From: Nicotiana tabacum
Taxonomy: Eukaryota; Streptophyta; Magnoliopsida; Solanales; Solanaceae
DNA: 64,000 nt
Assembly (NCBI RefSeq): GCF_000715075.1
Contig: NC_134094.1
Span: 78,908,838-78,972,837, forward strand
Reading direction: 5' to 3'
Of the stretch, positions 30,258 through 43,760 are shown piece by piece; position 1 is the first letter of the stretch; each line of letters begins with the position of its first letter. The notes below the pieces were generated by a model. It did not search any database. It saw only the letters and a program-made list of their open reading frames with translations, and had not been told where the DNA came from. Made by a program: the position numbers and the translations under genes.

Positions 30258-33200
30258 TCTCACGATCCCAATTTTTCTCTGTAGGATGTCGCGATGGCAC
30301 CTAGTCTTTAAGAGTAAGTAAGACTAACAAACATGCGGAATATAACTGAAATAACAAATAAACTCTCAAATACTCAATAATTTTTAATAAAGAAAACTCC
30401 CTAACTCAATATATACAATTTCTCCAAAACCTGGTGATATCGAGTCACAAGCTCTACAACGGTATCATAGTCATCCCTATATAACTGTATCTAATAACAG
30501 AAGGAAAATATAGAAATAGATAGAGGGTGACTCCGAGGCTTGCGGATGCCGGCAGGTGTACCTTGAAGTCTCCAAGTACGAATTCAACTCACTGATGCCT
30601 GGACTGGTAGGAGATACTTGGATCTGCACAAAAGATGTGCAGAAGCGTAGCATGAGTACACTATAACGGTATCTACTAAGTGCCAAGCCTAACCTCGGTA
30701 GAATAGTGACGAGGTCAGGTCAGGGCCCTACTGGAATAAATAAAAAACGGGACGAATAATTTAACGGTGCGATAATAATAACAATGGAAATGAAACAAGA
30801 AAGGAATATGCCAAATTAACTACATCGAATCAAGGAAAATAATGCATCACAGACGAAAACAAGAAATAATAAGTCAAGGAAACAAAACAACCAAACACAA
30901 GTGAAGTAATAGAGAAGTACCAACAAGAGTCACTACCGAGGTACCGCCTCATAGTCTCAAATCACAAGAATAATTCACAATCTTTCCTTATATCACCACG
31001 GGAGCCTTACATTAAGTTTTGAAAATTATTTTTCCAAAATAACCTCCCATGTTTTAGCCCACCTTATCACACCGCATGGCTTCTAGTAGTTTCCCTACTA
31101 ACCATGTGTATCAAACCCACATTATCTCATCGCATGCCTTTCAACCCCAAAACCTTTTACCACCGCATGTGTATCAATATCACAACGTATCACAAATCGT
31201 ACCTCAAGTGTCCAATATTACTACTTGCCAAAGAAAGCAATAATAACAGTGTTTTCACAATAAAGAGCTCATGACTCAACCACAACGTGCACAAGAGTCT
31301 CAATAATAACAATCGGAAGTGAATAACTCGACAGAATAGTATTTCACAACTTAACACTTTACCTCAATATGAATCATGGCATTTATAACTCAATACCAGT
31401 TTCATCAACAAGATATTCCAAGAGTAACAACTTCAAGTAACGAATTCATGGTTAAATAATGAATAAGGAATAGAGGAAACAACAGCAACTTCAACTAAAC
31501 ATGTAGGGCAATTAACAAGTAGGAGATAAGACAAGTAAAGTATGTGAAGATAGCCTAGATATGATGATTATAACATGTTAAGGTAACTTAATTAAGGCAT
31601 AAAAGGAATCTACATAGCTAAAACATGTAATTTTTCACATTTAGCCCGTGCACACACTCGTCACCTTGCGTACATGGCTTTCACACATCACAGTTATCAC
31701 AAACAACACCAATCCTAAGGAAAAACTCCCCCACACAAAGTTAGGCAAGACACTTACCTCAAAACACCTAACTCAATCCACTAGTAGGTCTTTCCCTCGA
31801 TTATCTAACTGCGAAAGGCTCGAATCTAGCCAAAACAACTTCATACCATAAATATAAGGTATAGGAAACTATTTCGAATCATAAAGTTACGATCTTTACA
31901 AAGAAATAAAAAGTCAACTCGGACCTCGCGCATAGCGGGAGCTTAGTGCACCGGACTGCCCTTTAAAGAGTCAATCTGGGCCTGCATCTCGAAACCCGAG
32001 CAAAATTATAAAATCTGAACACCCATTTGATAATGAGTCCAACCATACAATAATTACTCAAATTCGACCTCAAATCGTCTTTCAAAACCCCCAAAATTTA
32101 GTCTAGAAAGTTTTCACAATTTTTCCCCAAATTTCCAACTCAAATCACTAATTAGATGATAAAAATAATAATAGGTTCATGAAATATAGTCCAACCCGGG
32201 TTAGAATCATTTACCACAATGATTTCCTTAAATAACTCTCGAAAACGCGCCTCACACCGAGCTCTCTAGGTCCAAATTAGGAAAAATGAGATGAAACCCA
32301 CGTTTTGAAACTTAAATTCTGCTGGCCAGGTGCTCTTTTTCATAAACGCGAAAAGTGCCTCGCGTTCGCGAAGCACAAAATATGTTGCTGCCAAAATTCC
32401 TCTTACGTGAACGCGAGAACCCCCTGGCGAACGTGATGACCAAACGATCCCAAGTTTCACGAACGTGAAGCCTTATTCGCGAACGCATAGATCAAACACG
32501 TGAGGTCCCCCAGCCTGCCTCTTTTTTTCGCGAACGCGGCTCCCTGCCCGCGATCCCGATGCACAAACACAATGAACCTTCGTGAACGCGTAGAACAAAA
32601 TTCACCTGCCTCCCATGTACCCTTCGCGAACGCGAGACCTCTCTCGCGAATGCGTATAAAGACACCACACACCAGAAAAATCTGCAGCTCTACAAGGCTT
32701 GACCCGCAATCAACCCGAAATTCACCCGAGGCCCCCGGGGCCTCAACCAAACATATCAACAAGTCCTAAAATATCATATAAACACGCTCGAAGCATAAAA
32801 TCATATAAAAAAAAATACTAGAACCACGAATCGTGCATCGATTCAAGCCTAATGAACTTGTGAACTTTCAAATTTTCAAAACTAATACCGATTCATACCA
32901 AAACAACTCTGATTGACTATAAATTTTGTACACAATTCATAAATGACATGACAGACCTATTCCAACTTTCGGAATCAAAATTCGACCCCTATATCAATAA
33001 ATTCAACTCCCGGTCAAACTTTTCAATCTTTCAAACCTTCAATTTTCTAACATTCGCCAATTCACTCCAAAACGACCTACGGACCTCCAAATCGGCATCC
33101 GAACATGCTTCTTAGTCCAAAATCACCATACGAAGCTATTGGAATCGTCAAAAATCCATTCCAGAGTCGTCTATATAAAAGTCAAACTACGGTCAACTCT

Positions 33201-33370
33201 ATCAACTTAAGACTCCAACTTAGGGATTATGTGTCTCATTTCACTCCGAAGCTCACCCGAAACCAAAACCAAACACTCCGGCAAGTTACATATCAACAAT
33301 ATAACATAGAGGAGGCAATAAATAGGGGATCGGTGATGAAATAATCAAAATGACCGCCCGGGTCGTTACA
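30258..33370 (-). repeat. 3' LTR of the 11.3-kb Tekay-like element
   Basis: Runs TGTAACGACCCGGG (33370) to ...GATCGTGAGA (30258) in element sense; the terminal CA is mutated. Holds the TTCGCGAACGCG-type CpG cluster at about 32330-32660. Confidence 0.9.
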
Positions 33371-33384
33371 TTCTCCCCCTCTTA
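33371..33384 (-). other. Polypurine tract
   Basis: TAAGAGGGGGAGAA on the minus strand directly precedes the 3' LTR. Confidence 0.9.
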
Positions 33385-36300
33385 AAACAAACGTTCGTCC
33401 TCGAACGAGTATAGAGACATACCTGAAGTGGTGAAAAGATGAGTATAACGGCTACGCATATCATTCTCGGTCTCCCAAGTCGCCTCCTCGACTGGTTAAC
33501 CCCTCCACTGAACCTTCACTGAAGCAATGTTCTTCAACCTCAACATTCGGACCTACTTGTCCAAAATGGCCACCGGCTCCTCAACATAAGACAAATCCTT
33601 GTCCAACTGGATTGAGCTGAAGTCTAACACAGGAGACGAATCGTCGAGATACTTCAGGAGCATGGAATACTAGATGAACTGCAACTAGACTAGGTGGCAG
33701 TGCAAGCTTGTAGGACACCTCTCTAATCCTCTCGAGAATCTCAAAAGGTCTGAAATACCTAGGTCTCAACTTGCCCTTCTTCCCGAACCTCATAACACCC
33801 TTAATGGGCAAAACCCAAAGTAAGACCTGCTCCCCAACCATGAATGCAACGTCGTGAACCTTTCGATCCGCATAACTCTTCTGTCTAGATTGGATTGTAC
33901 GAAGTCGATCTTGAATTAATTTAATCTTTTCCAAAGCATCCTGAACCAAGTCTGTACCTAATAGCCTAGCCTCACCCAGCTCACACCAACCCACCAGAGA
34001 CCGACACCGCCTCTCATACAAGGCCTCATACGGAGCCATCTGAATGCTCAACTGGTAGTTGTTTTTGTAGGCAAACTCCGCAAGCTGCAAGAACTGATCC
34101 CAAGAACCCCCGAAATCCATAACACAGGCACGAATCATATCCTCAAATATCTGAATAGTGCGCTCAGACTGTCTGTTCGTCTGAGGGTGAAATATTGTAC
34201 TCAAATCAACCTACGTGCCTAACTCACACTGTACGGCCCTCCAGAATCGTGATGTAAACTGCGTACCTTGGTCAGAAATGATGAATACCGACATGCCATG
34301 AAGCCTGATGATCTCGCAAATATAAACCTGCGCCAGCTGCTCTGAAGAACGTAGTCACCACTGGAATGAAATGAGCCGACTTGGTTAACCTATCCACAAT
34401 CACCCATACTGCATCGAACTTCCTCTGAGTTCGTGGGAGCCCAACAACAAAATCCATAGTAACCCGCTCCCATTTCCACTCTGGAATCTCTAGCCTCTGA
34501 AGCAATCTACCTGGCCGCTAATGCTCATACTTCACCTGCTGACAATTTAGTCACCGAGCTACATACTCCACTATGTCTTTCTTCATCCACCTCCACCAAT
34601 AGTGTTGCCTCAAGTCTTGATAAATCTTAGCGGCACCCGGATGAATGGAGTACCACGAACTGTGAGCCTCCTGAAGAATCAACTCACGCAAACCATCTAT
34701 ATTGGGTACACATAGCCTGCCCTACATCTGTAACACACCGCCATCCCCAATAGTGACCTCCTTGGCATAGCCGTGCTGAACCGTGTCTTTGAGGACAAGA
34801 AAGAAATGGGGTTCATCATACTGACGTTCTCTGATACGATCATATAGGGAAGACCGAGAAACCACACAAGCCAAAACTCGACTCGGCTCCGAAATATCCA
34901 ATCTAACAAACTGGTTGGCCAAGGCCTGAACATCCAATGCTAATGGCCTCTCTGCTGCCGGTAGATATGCTAAACTGCCCAAGCTCTCCGCCTTTTGACT
35001 CAAGGCATCGACCACTACATTGGCTTTCTCGGGATGATATAGAATGGTGATATCATAATCCTTAAGAAACTCTAGCCATCTCCGCTGCCGTAAGTTAAGA
35101 TCTTTCTATTTGAACAGATGTTGTAGACTTAGATGCTTGGTATAGACCTCACAAGGGACACCATACAAATAGTGCCGCCAAATCTTCAAGGTATGAACAA
35201 TAGCTGCTAACTCAAGGCCGTAGACATGATAGTTCTTCTCATGCACCTTCAGCTATCTAGACGCGTAGACAATCACCCTACCATCTTGCATCAACACCGT
35301 GCCGAGGCCAACACGCGACGTATCACACTACACAGTGTAAGACCTTGAACTCGTAGGCAACACCAACACTGGGTTATAGTCAAAGCAGTCTTGAGCTTTT
35401 GAAAGCTCTCCTCACACTCCTCGGTCCACCTGAATGGAGCACCCTTCTGGGTTAATCGGGTCATAGATGCAGCAATTGATGAGAAATCCTCTACGAATCG
35501 ACGGTAATACCCTGCCAAACCAAGAAAACTCTGGATCTCAATAGCTGAAGACGGTCTGGGCCAACTCTGCACTGCTTCAATCTTCTTCGAATCTACCTTG
35601 ATCTCCTCACTCGACACTACATGACCCAAAAATACCATCGAATCAAGCTAGAATTCACACTTCGAAAATTTTTCATACAACTTCTTTTCTCTCAAGGTCT
35701 GAAGCATGGTCTTTAGGTGCTGCTCAGGATCCTCCCAGCTCCGGGAGTACACCAAGATGTCGTCAATAAACACAATGATGAATGAGTCAAGATAGGGTTG
35801 GAATACACTGTTCATCAAATGCATAAATGTTGCTGGGGCATTGGTCAGCCCAAATGACATCACAAGGAACTCGTAATGACCATACCGAGTCCTAAATGTA
35901 GTCTTCGAAATATCCATCTCCCAAATCTTCAACTGATGATAGCCTGATCGCAAATCAATCTTTGAAAACACTCTGGCACCTTGTAGCTGATCAAATATGT
36001 CATCAATGCGTGGCAATGGATACATGTTCTTCACTGTAACCTTGTTCAATTGTCGATAATCAATACACATGAGCATAAAACTATCCTTCTTCTTTACAAA
36101 CAAGACCGGAGCACCCGAAAGTGATACACTGGGCCGAATAAAACCCTTATCAAGCAGCTTCTGCAAGTGCTCCTTTAACTCCTTCAACTCCGCCGAGGCC
36201 ATACGATATGGTGGAATATAAATGGGCTGAGTGCCCGGCAACAAGTCAATACCAAAATCGATATCCTTGTCGGGCGGCATGCCCGGAAGATCCGCTGGAA

Positions 36301-38301
36301 ACACATCTGGATAGTCCCTCACTACCGGAACTGACTCAATGGTAGGAACATCAACACTGATATCTCTCACAAAGACTACATATGCCTCACACCCCTTCCC
36401 AACCATCCGATGTACCTTAAGTAAAGACACCACCCTGCTAGGAACATAATCCAAAGTACCCCTCCACTCTAACCGTGGCAAACCTGGCATAGCCAACGTC
36501 ATCATCTTGGCATGACAATCAAGAATAGCATGATAGGTTGACAACCAATCCATACCCAAGATAACATAAAAATATACCATACTGAGCAACAATAGATCGG
36601 CTTTGGTCTCAAAACCACCAAGAACAACTAAACATGACCCATACAGACGGTCAATAACAATGGAATCTCCCACAGTCATGGACACAAAGACAGGAGAACT
36701 CAAAGAAGCACGGGATATACCAAACTATGGAGCAAAGTAAGATGATATATAGGAATAAGTGGAGCCTGGATCAAATAAGACTGATGCATCTCTATGACAA
36801 ACCAGAACAATACCTGTGATAACTGAGTCAGATGCAACCGCCTCTGTCCTAGTCGGAAGAGCATAACATATGGCCTGGCCTCCCCCTCTAGGGCGAACTC
36901 TACCCGCTCAACCTCCACCTCTAGCTAGTTGTGCAGGTGGAGGGGCATATGGTGCGGTAACCACGGCCTAAGAAGCCTGAGGACCCTGTGGAATACGTGG
37001 GGCCTGAGTAGTCTGTGGAGGGGCAGCCCTCCTGAGTATGGGACAGTCCCTCACCATATGACGAATGTCACCACACTCAAAACAAGCTCTCGGAGGACGT
37101 GGCTGCTGGAACTGGCTCGGGCCTGATCAGCTAGACTGACCGCTGAAAGAACCCCATGCAGGAAGTGCACTAGACAGTGGCAGTGCATAATAGGCAACCT
37201 GAGACCTGGGAGTGGCCGAGACACCGCCGGAAGCAGGAAGTGTTGAATGAACAGGGCGGCTCACATAGCCCCTACCATGACAGGCTGCAACTGGGGCACG
37301 GACACCACTATATGTGCCAGAATCTTGAGACCTCTTGGACTTCCTCTCTCTCTCTCTCCCGGGCCCACACACCCTCCAATCTCCGAGCGATCTCCACAGC
37401 CTGCTGGTATGGGATGTCAGTATCTAACTCTCGAGCCTTGTTGAATCTTATACCATGGTTGATCCCCTCAATAAATCGACGAACTCGCACTCTGACAGTG
37501 GAAACTAATGCAAATGCATGTCTGGACAACTCGCTGAACCGGACTGCATACTCCGATACGGTTATAGTACCCTAGCGCAACTGCTCAAACTCTGCGCACC
37601 ATGTATCCCTAAGACTCTGGGGAACAAACTCCCTCATGAACATCTCTGAGAACTGAGCCCAAGTGAGTGAAGCTGCCTCGGTGGGGCTACCCAACTCATA
37701 CGCTCGCAACAACTGATAAGCCGCTCCCTTAAGCTGGAACGTAGTGAAAGCAACCCTACTCGACTCTATAATACCCATAGTACAGAGAATACGGTGGCAC
37801 TCCTTAAGAAAACCTTGTGCATCCTCTAAATCCAAACCGCTGAAAGTAGGAGGGTGGTACTTCTTGTACCTCTCGAGCCTGAGCTGCTCCCCCTCAGAAG
37901 CTACTACCTTAACCTCTGGCTGAACTAGGACAACCGGCTTCACTGGTATGACCTCTAGGGCCTGGTCAACCTGGACCCGCTGCTCTGCGGTATGGGCTGC
38001 GAAAGTTTATGCTCCTCCCCCGGCTTGAGATGTGGCAGGAGCAAGTGGAATCAACCCCGCCTGAGCTAGAGTGCCAAATATGCTAAAAACTGGATGAGGG
38101 TCTCCTGAAATGCAGGGGTAGTAATAGGTGTCTGATGTGCCTGCTCTCCAATTGAGCTACTGGTGGCTCCTCTGTAGCAGCTCGGGCAGGTGCTCTGGAT
38201 GCACCACATGGCCGTCCTCGGCCTCTGCCCCGGACTCTCGCAGCTCTGGCAAGGGACGCGGGTATTTGATCATCAGATCCAGCTGTGCGTATCCTCACCA
38301 T
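33380..38301 (-). pseudogene. Gag-pol of the 11.3-kb Tekay-like element
   Basis: Gag starts at ATG 38301 (MVRIRTAGSDDQ). Its capsid region (RYKKYHPPTFSG, 37943-37572) is followed by a zinc knuckle CFECGDIRHMVRDC (about 37080-37040). Protease has an intact active site, LFDPGSTYSYIS (about 36790-36750). RT (35648-36703) includes [18 protein letters not shown] and FIDDILVYS. RNase H starts in the next open block (GHVVSS..., [11 protein letters not shown]). Integrase core and C-terminal region follow (FHPQTN, ERTIQIFEDMI, APYEALYERRCRS, 34204-33581). The end resembles a chromodomain (SVKVQWRG, EEATWE) and stops at about 33380 just before the polypurine tract. Many frameshifts and stops, for example TAG after KCEF at 35648, make it inactive. 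Confidence 0.9.
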
Positions 38302-38488
38302 CTGTGAGAGAATAAAAAGATAGAGATTTAGAATTCCGAAGTCAGCAAATTTGCAAGATAAGGAATCAAAGAAGTAAAACATTTTCTAACAGTTCCATAG
38401 CCTCCTGAAGATAAGTACAGACGTCTCCGTACCGATCCGCGAGACTCTACTAAACTTGCTTGTGACTCATAACACCTATGAACCTAGA

Positions 38489-38500
38489 GCTCTGATACCA
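38489..38500 (-). other. Primer binding site, initiator tRNA-Met type
   Basis: TGGTATCAGAGC on the minus strand, 3 nt from the LTR end at 38504. Confidence 0.9.
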
Positions 38501-38503
38501 ACT

Positions 38504-41500
38504 TGTCACGACCCCAATTTCCCTCTGTAGGATGTCGTGATGGAACATAGTCTCTAAGACTAGGTAAGCCTAACAAACATGCGGGATATAATTGAAATAG
38601 CAAATAAACTCTCAAATACTCAACAATTTTTAATTAAAAAAATCCATAACTCAACATATACAATTTTTCCAAAACCTGGTGATATCAAGTCACAAGCTCT
38701 ACAATGGTATCATAGTCATCCCTATACAACTATATCTAATAACAGAAGGAAGAATATAGAAATAGATAGAGGGTGACTCCGAGGCCTGCGGACGCCAGCA
38801 GGTGTACATTGAAGTCTCCAAGTGCGAATTCAACTCACTGATCCCTGGACTGATAGGAGGAACCTGGATCTGCACAAAAGATGTACAGAAGCGTAGCAGG
38901 AGTATACCACAATGGTACTCAGTAAGTGCCAAGCCTAACCTTAGTAGAGTAGTGACGAGGTCAAGTCAAGGCCCTACTGGAATGAATAAGAAACAGGACA
39001 AATAATTTAACTATGCGATAATAATAACAATGGAATTGAAACAAGAAAGGAATATGCCAAATTAACTACATCGAATCAAGGCAAATAATGCATCATGGAA
39101 GAAAACAAGAAATGATAAGTCAAGGAAACAAAACAACCAAACACAAGTGAAGTAATAGAGAAGTACCAATAAGAGTCACTACCGAGGTACCTCCTCGTAG
39201 TCTCAAATCATAAAAATAAGTCATAATCTTTCCTTATATCACCGCGGGACTCTTGCATTAAGATTTGAAAATTATTTTCCCGAAATAGATTCCCGCATAT
39301 TAGCCCACCTTATCACACCGCGTGGCATCTAGTAGTTCCCCTACTAGCCACACGTATGAAGCCCACCTTATCTCACCACATGCGTTTCAACCCCAAAACC
39401 TTATACCACCGCATGCATATCAATATCATAACGTATCACAAATTGCACCTTAAGTGCCCCATATCACAACTTGCCAAAGAAAGCAACAATAACATTGTTT
39501 TCATAATAAAGAGCCCATGGCTCTATCACAACATCACAAGAGTCTCAACAATAACAACCAGAACTAAATAACTTAACAGAATAGTGTTTCACAACTTAAT
39601 ACTTTGCCTCAATGTGAATCACGGCCTTTATAGCTCAATACCAGTTTCATCAACAAGATATTCAAAGAATAATAATTTCAAGTAAAGAAGTCACAGTTAA
39701 ATAATGAATAAGGAATAGAGGAAACAACAGCAACTTCAACTAAACATGTAGGGTAATTAACAAGTAGGAGATAACACAAGTAAATCATGTGAAGATAGCC
39801 TAGAAATGATGAATATAACATGTTAAGGTAACTCAATTAAGGCATAAAAGGAATCTACATAGCTAAAATCGGTAAATTTCTATATTTAGCCCATGCACAC
39901 ACTCGTCACCTTGGGTATACGGCTTTTATATATCACAGTTATCACAAACAACACCAATCCTAAGGGGATACTGCCCCACACAAAGTTAGGCAAGACACTT
40001 ACATCAAAACGCGCTAACTCAATCCACTAGTAGGCCTTTTCCTCGATTATCCAACTCCGACCGGCTCGAATCTAGCAAAAACAAATTCATACCATAAATA
40101 TAAGCTATATGAAACTATTTCGAATCATAAAGTTACGATCTTTGCAAAGAAAATAAAAGTCAACTCAAAGAGTCAACCAAGGCTTACGTCTCGGAACCCG
40201 ACCAAAATTAGAAAATCCAAACACTCATTCGATAATGAGTCCAACCATACAAGAATTACTCAAATTCGACCTCAAATCATCTTTCAAAACTTCAAAATTT
40301 AATCTAGAAAGTTTTTATAATTTTCCCCCAAATTTCCAACTCAAATTACTAATTAGATGATAAAAATAACAATAGATTCATGAAATATAGTTCAATCTGG
40401 GTTAGAATCACTTACCCTAACGATTTCCTTGAAAAACTCTCGAAAATCGCCTCACATTGAGCTCTCTAGGTCCAAATTATGAAAACATTTTGAAACTTAA
40501 AATTTGCTGCACATGTGCTCTTCTTCGCGAACGCGGAAAGTGCCTCGCGTTCGCAGAGCACAAAATATGTTGCTGCCATAATTTCTCATACGCGAACGCG
40601 AGAACCCCCTCGCGAACGCGATGACCAAATGATCCCAAGCTTCGCAAACGCGAAACCTCATTCGCGAACTCGTAGACCAAACACGTGAGGTCCCCCCAGC
40701 CTGCCTCTCTCATTCACGAACGCGGCTCCCTACCTGCGATTGCGATGCACAAACACATTGAACCTTCGCGAACGCGTGGCCTTCTTCACGAGCACGGAGA
40801 ACAAAACTCACCTGCCTCCCAGTTACTCTTCGCGAATGCGAGACTCTCTCGGGAATGCATATCAGGACACCAGACACCAGAAAAATCTACAACTCTACAA
40901 GGCCCAATCCGCAATCAACTCGAAACTCATCTGAGGCTCCCGGGACCTCAACCAAACATACCAACAAGTCCTAAAATATCATACGAACATGCTCGAAGAG
41001 TCAAATCACATCAAACAACACTAGAACCACGAATCATGTATCGATTCAAACCTAATGAACTTATGAACTTTAGAATTTCAAAACTAAGGCCGATTCATAC
41101 CAAAACCACTCCGATTGACTTCAAATTTTGCACACAAGTCATAAATGATATAACAGACCTATTCTAACTTTTGGAATCGAAATCCAAACCCGATATCAAT
41201 AAAATCAACTCCCAGTCAAATTTTCCAATCTTCCAAACTTTCAATTTTCTAACTTTCGCTAATTCACGTAGAAACGACCTACGGACCTCCAAATCGGCAT
41301 CCAGACACGATCCTAAGTCCAAAATCACCATACGGAGCTATTGGAACCATCAAAACTTCATTCCTGAGTTGTCTACACAAAAGTCAAACATAGGTCAACT
41401 CAATCAACTTAAGAATCCAATTTAAGGACTATGTGTCTTATTTCACTCCGAAACTCACCCGAAATCAAAACCAAACACCCTGAAAAGCTATATAACCACA

Positions 41501-41572
41501 ATATAACATAGAGAAGGCTATAAATAGGGGATCAGAGCTAAAATACTCAAAACAACCGGCAGGATCGTTACA
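38504..41572 (-). repeat. 5' LTR of the 11.3-kb Tekay-like element
   Basis: 3069 bp, TGTAACGATCC... to ...GGGGTCGTGACA in element sense. The CpG motif cluster is at about 40520-40860. Confidence 0.9.
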
Positions 41573-41996
41573 AATACAAATAAGCTCGGATTGGATCGAT
41601 TTTTTAAGTTCGATTTCGAATTAATAAGTTTAGATACTTTGAATTTTCGATTTTGAGCCTATAAGTTGAACTCCTTCTTCTTCTTCTTCTTAGAAAAATG
41701 AATATTTAAATCAAGCATTCATGTTATATTGCCTTAATAGTTCCCCATTCTCATTATAATCATCCAAATAAAGTGTTCGTGTGAGCAATAAAATCATTAT
41801 TAAGGACATATAACAGAAATATTAATAAGTCCATAAGAATTAACAATAGTAAAATTAATCATGTCAAATAGAAAGTATTATGATTGTGACTTAGTAGTTA
41901 ATAATAGATATATGAGCTAATGTCTAATGGATAGGATATTTGATTTATTAGTATTGACATATGGGTAATGGACTAATATTTAATGGATATGACTAA

Positions 41997-42448
41997 CAAC
42001 TTGTTTGGATGGTTGTTACATGTTGTATTGTATCGTATTGTTAATTTAAATATAATATTTGTTTTGATTGTTGCTTAAATTTTATTGTATCGTATCGTTT
42101 AATCCTTCGTTACGTAACGATGAAAAGTATCACTTTATGGAACGACCGATTTGGTATGGTCGCGTCGTTACCTTATTTTTTCCTCTCATCTTGTCGTTCC
42201 TTATTATAAAATAATCTTATTTTATCTTTTACCTTATCTTTTTATACAATAATTTTACCTCGTACCTTATTTTTCTTTATAATATTGCAAGTTTGTTTTT
42301 CATATTTTTGGTGCATGACATCATGAAATGACGACAAACAATATAATCTATCAAAATATTGTATATATCAAAATGATACAGTACAATACAAATATAATAA
42401 TATACGATACATTATGAAACGATACATAACAGCCATCCAAACAAGCAG
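41997..42448. mobile_element. PIF/Harbinger-type MITE inside the hAT-type element
   Basis: CAACTTGTTTGGATGGTTGTTA at the left and the reverse complement of the right end, CTGCTTGTTTGGATGGCTGTTA, form inverted repeats of at least 22 bp. TAA occurs on both flanks (41994-41996 and 42449-42451). 452 bp, no coding. Confidence 0.75.
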
Positions 42449-42679
42449 TAAATATAAAGTATGAAATTTTGAATTCTCGAATATCCAAAAATCCAAAGTA
42501 TCAAATCCAATCTGAAACCCAAAAGTTTTAAAACTTAAATCTGAGACCCAATTCACAATTTGAAACCCCAATTAACTAAAAATCAAAATATTTGAATTTC
42601 GATTCGAATTTTGTGTTTCCCCAAATTATGCCCACCCATATGCATCACATAAATTGGGATAGAGGATATACTAATTATA

Positions 42680-42939
42680 CTCCCTCCAATCCACTTTAAG
42701 TGAATTTTTTGGCCTTTTTTGTGGTCCAAAATATTTGATTTTTTCAGATATCAAGGAAGAATTAACTTATTCTTTCCAAAGTTGCCCTTAGAGTTAAGAG
42801 CCTAGGAGTAGTTTGTTATATTTCTAATGAGCAAATTAAGATTAATATGGTCAATTTTATTGTTAATTAATATTAAAAGGTAAATTCATTAATATGCGTG
42901 AAAAGAGCCAAAAAATTACTTAAAGTGGACCGGAGGGAG
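42680..42939. mobile_element. Stowaway/mariner-type MITE
   Basis: 260 bp with about 31-bp inverted repeats (CTCCCTCCAATCCACTTTAA and CTCCCTCCGGTCCACTTTAA) and TA on both sides (42678-42679, 42940-42941). Related to the fragment at 5225-5362. Confidence 0.85.
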
Positions 42940-43119
42940 TATTTCTTATTTCCACTATGTTTGACATGCGTTGGTTCGGAATACAAGGGTCAAAACACTT
43001 GATTTTTTTATGTGAATTTGGACATACATTTTTCAAATTTTTAAAAATAAAAATCGCATATGTATAAGTACGAAAAAAATATTATAAGTCAAAATATTTT
43101 TTTTTGGTGTTAAATATAA

Positions 43120-43625
43120 AATATTACCATACACTAATACAAGTTAATACACCTAAAGAGCACTTAATGCCTTGGCTACCTTTCAGGAAAGGTTCCCAGG
43201 ACATTTGTGCCTCCAAAGAGAACTAAGTACGAAATCTCCGTATAAAGCTCATGTTTACGTGCTCGTTCTAATAATCCCTTACGCATCTTCACTCGCCCCC
43301 TAATTTCTGTTTGTATCTGTTGCATTACAAAATTACTATGTAGTATATAATCTTTAAATAGCTTCCAATTCCTAGTTGTCCATGTGTGATAAACCAAATC
43401 CCCAAATACAAAAACCGTAATTTATTTTTTGAACTTCCTCCAATGCTTGCATTTGATCTACAGTAAGCTTTACATAATATCTTTTCTCTTGGATATCTTG
43501 ACCAATAGAATTAGTGATAGCTCCCCATAATACAATAGTCCATGCACATTCAGCTAACAAATGGTATAAAGTCTCAAAAATCACTATCACATAGACAACA
43601 GGTAGTACTTTCACACATAATCCTC
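43120..43625 (-). pseudogene. LINE (non-LTR retrotransposon) 3' end: zinc-binding RT tail
   Basis: The minus strand encodes CCLCDSDF, then after a one-base shift ETLYHLLAECAWTIVLWGAI, then YHTWTTRNWKLFKDYI. This is the zf-RVT region that closes the ORF2 of plant LINEs: Cys-x2-Cys, His and Cys followed by a W..RN..LF motif. The frame breaks at about 43590 and again near 43390. The upstream endonuclease and reverse transcriptase are not present, a typical 5' truncation. Identification rests on remembered motif order. Confidence 0.65.
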
Positions 43626-43760
43626 ATGTTTACCGGTAAAACGGTACAGTTGAATTTATATGTAGTTTCTAGATAAATGAACTAATTTGATCCTGAAATA
43701 ATGTAATAATTGAAGAAATGTATAAAACTTAGCCTTGAAATGTAGATGAAATAGCATATA

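Larger units (their letters stand above)
30258..41572 (-). mobile_element. Full-length Tekay-like Ty3/gypsy chromovirus (11.3 kb), decayed
   Basis: Two LTRs of about 3.1 kb, an iMet primer site next to the right LTR and a polypurine tract next to the left LTR show a leftward element. The flanks are AATCC (30253-30257) and AATAC (41573-41577), a 5-bp duplication with one mismatch. Gag, protease, RT, RNase H, integrase and a chromodomain-like end are recognisable but broken. The LTRs differ clearly from each other, so it is older than the element at 48618-58910. Confidence 0.92.
30172..42640. mobile_element. hAT-type non-autonomous element, itself split by a gypsy element
   Basis: The left end TAGGGATGGACATTTGGG and the reverse complement of the right end, TATGGGTGGGCATAATTTGGG, are imperfect inverted repeats. 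The flanks are TACATCAC (30164-30171) and TGCATCAC (42641-42648), 8 bp with one mismatch, the hAT signature. Its own DNA is 30172-30257 and 41573-42640. It holds no transposase. Confidence 0.75.
29975..42667. mobile_element. TA-type MITE, split by an hAT-type element
   Basis: The left part 29975-30171 begins CTTCCTCTATCTCATTTTCTATGACATT after TA. The right part, about 42649-42667, reverse complements to TCCTCTATCCCAATTTATGT, the partner inverted repeat. Joined across the inserted 8-bp duplication the element is about 210 bp. Confidence 0.7.
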
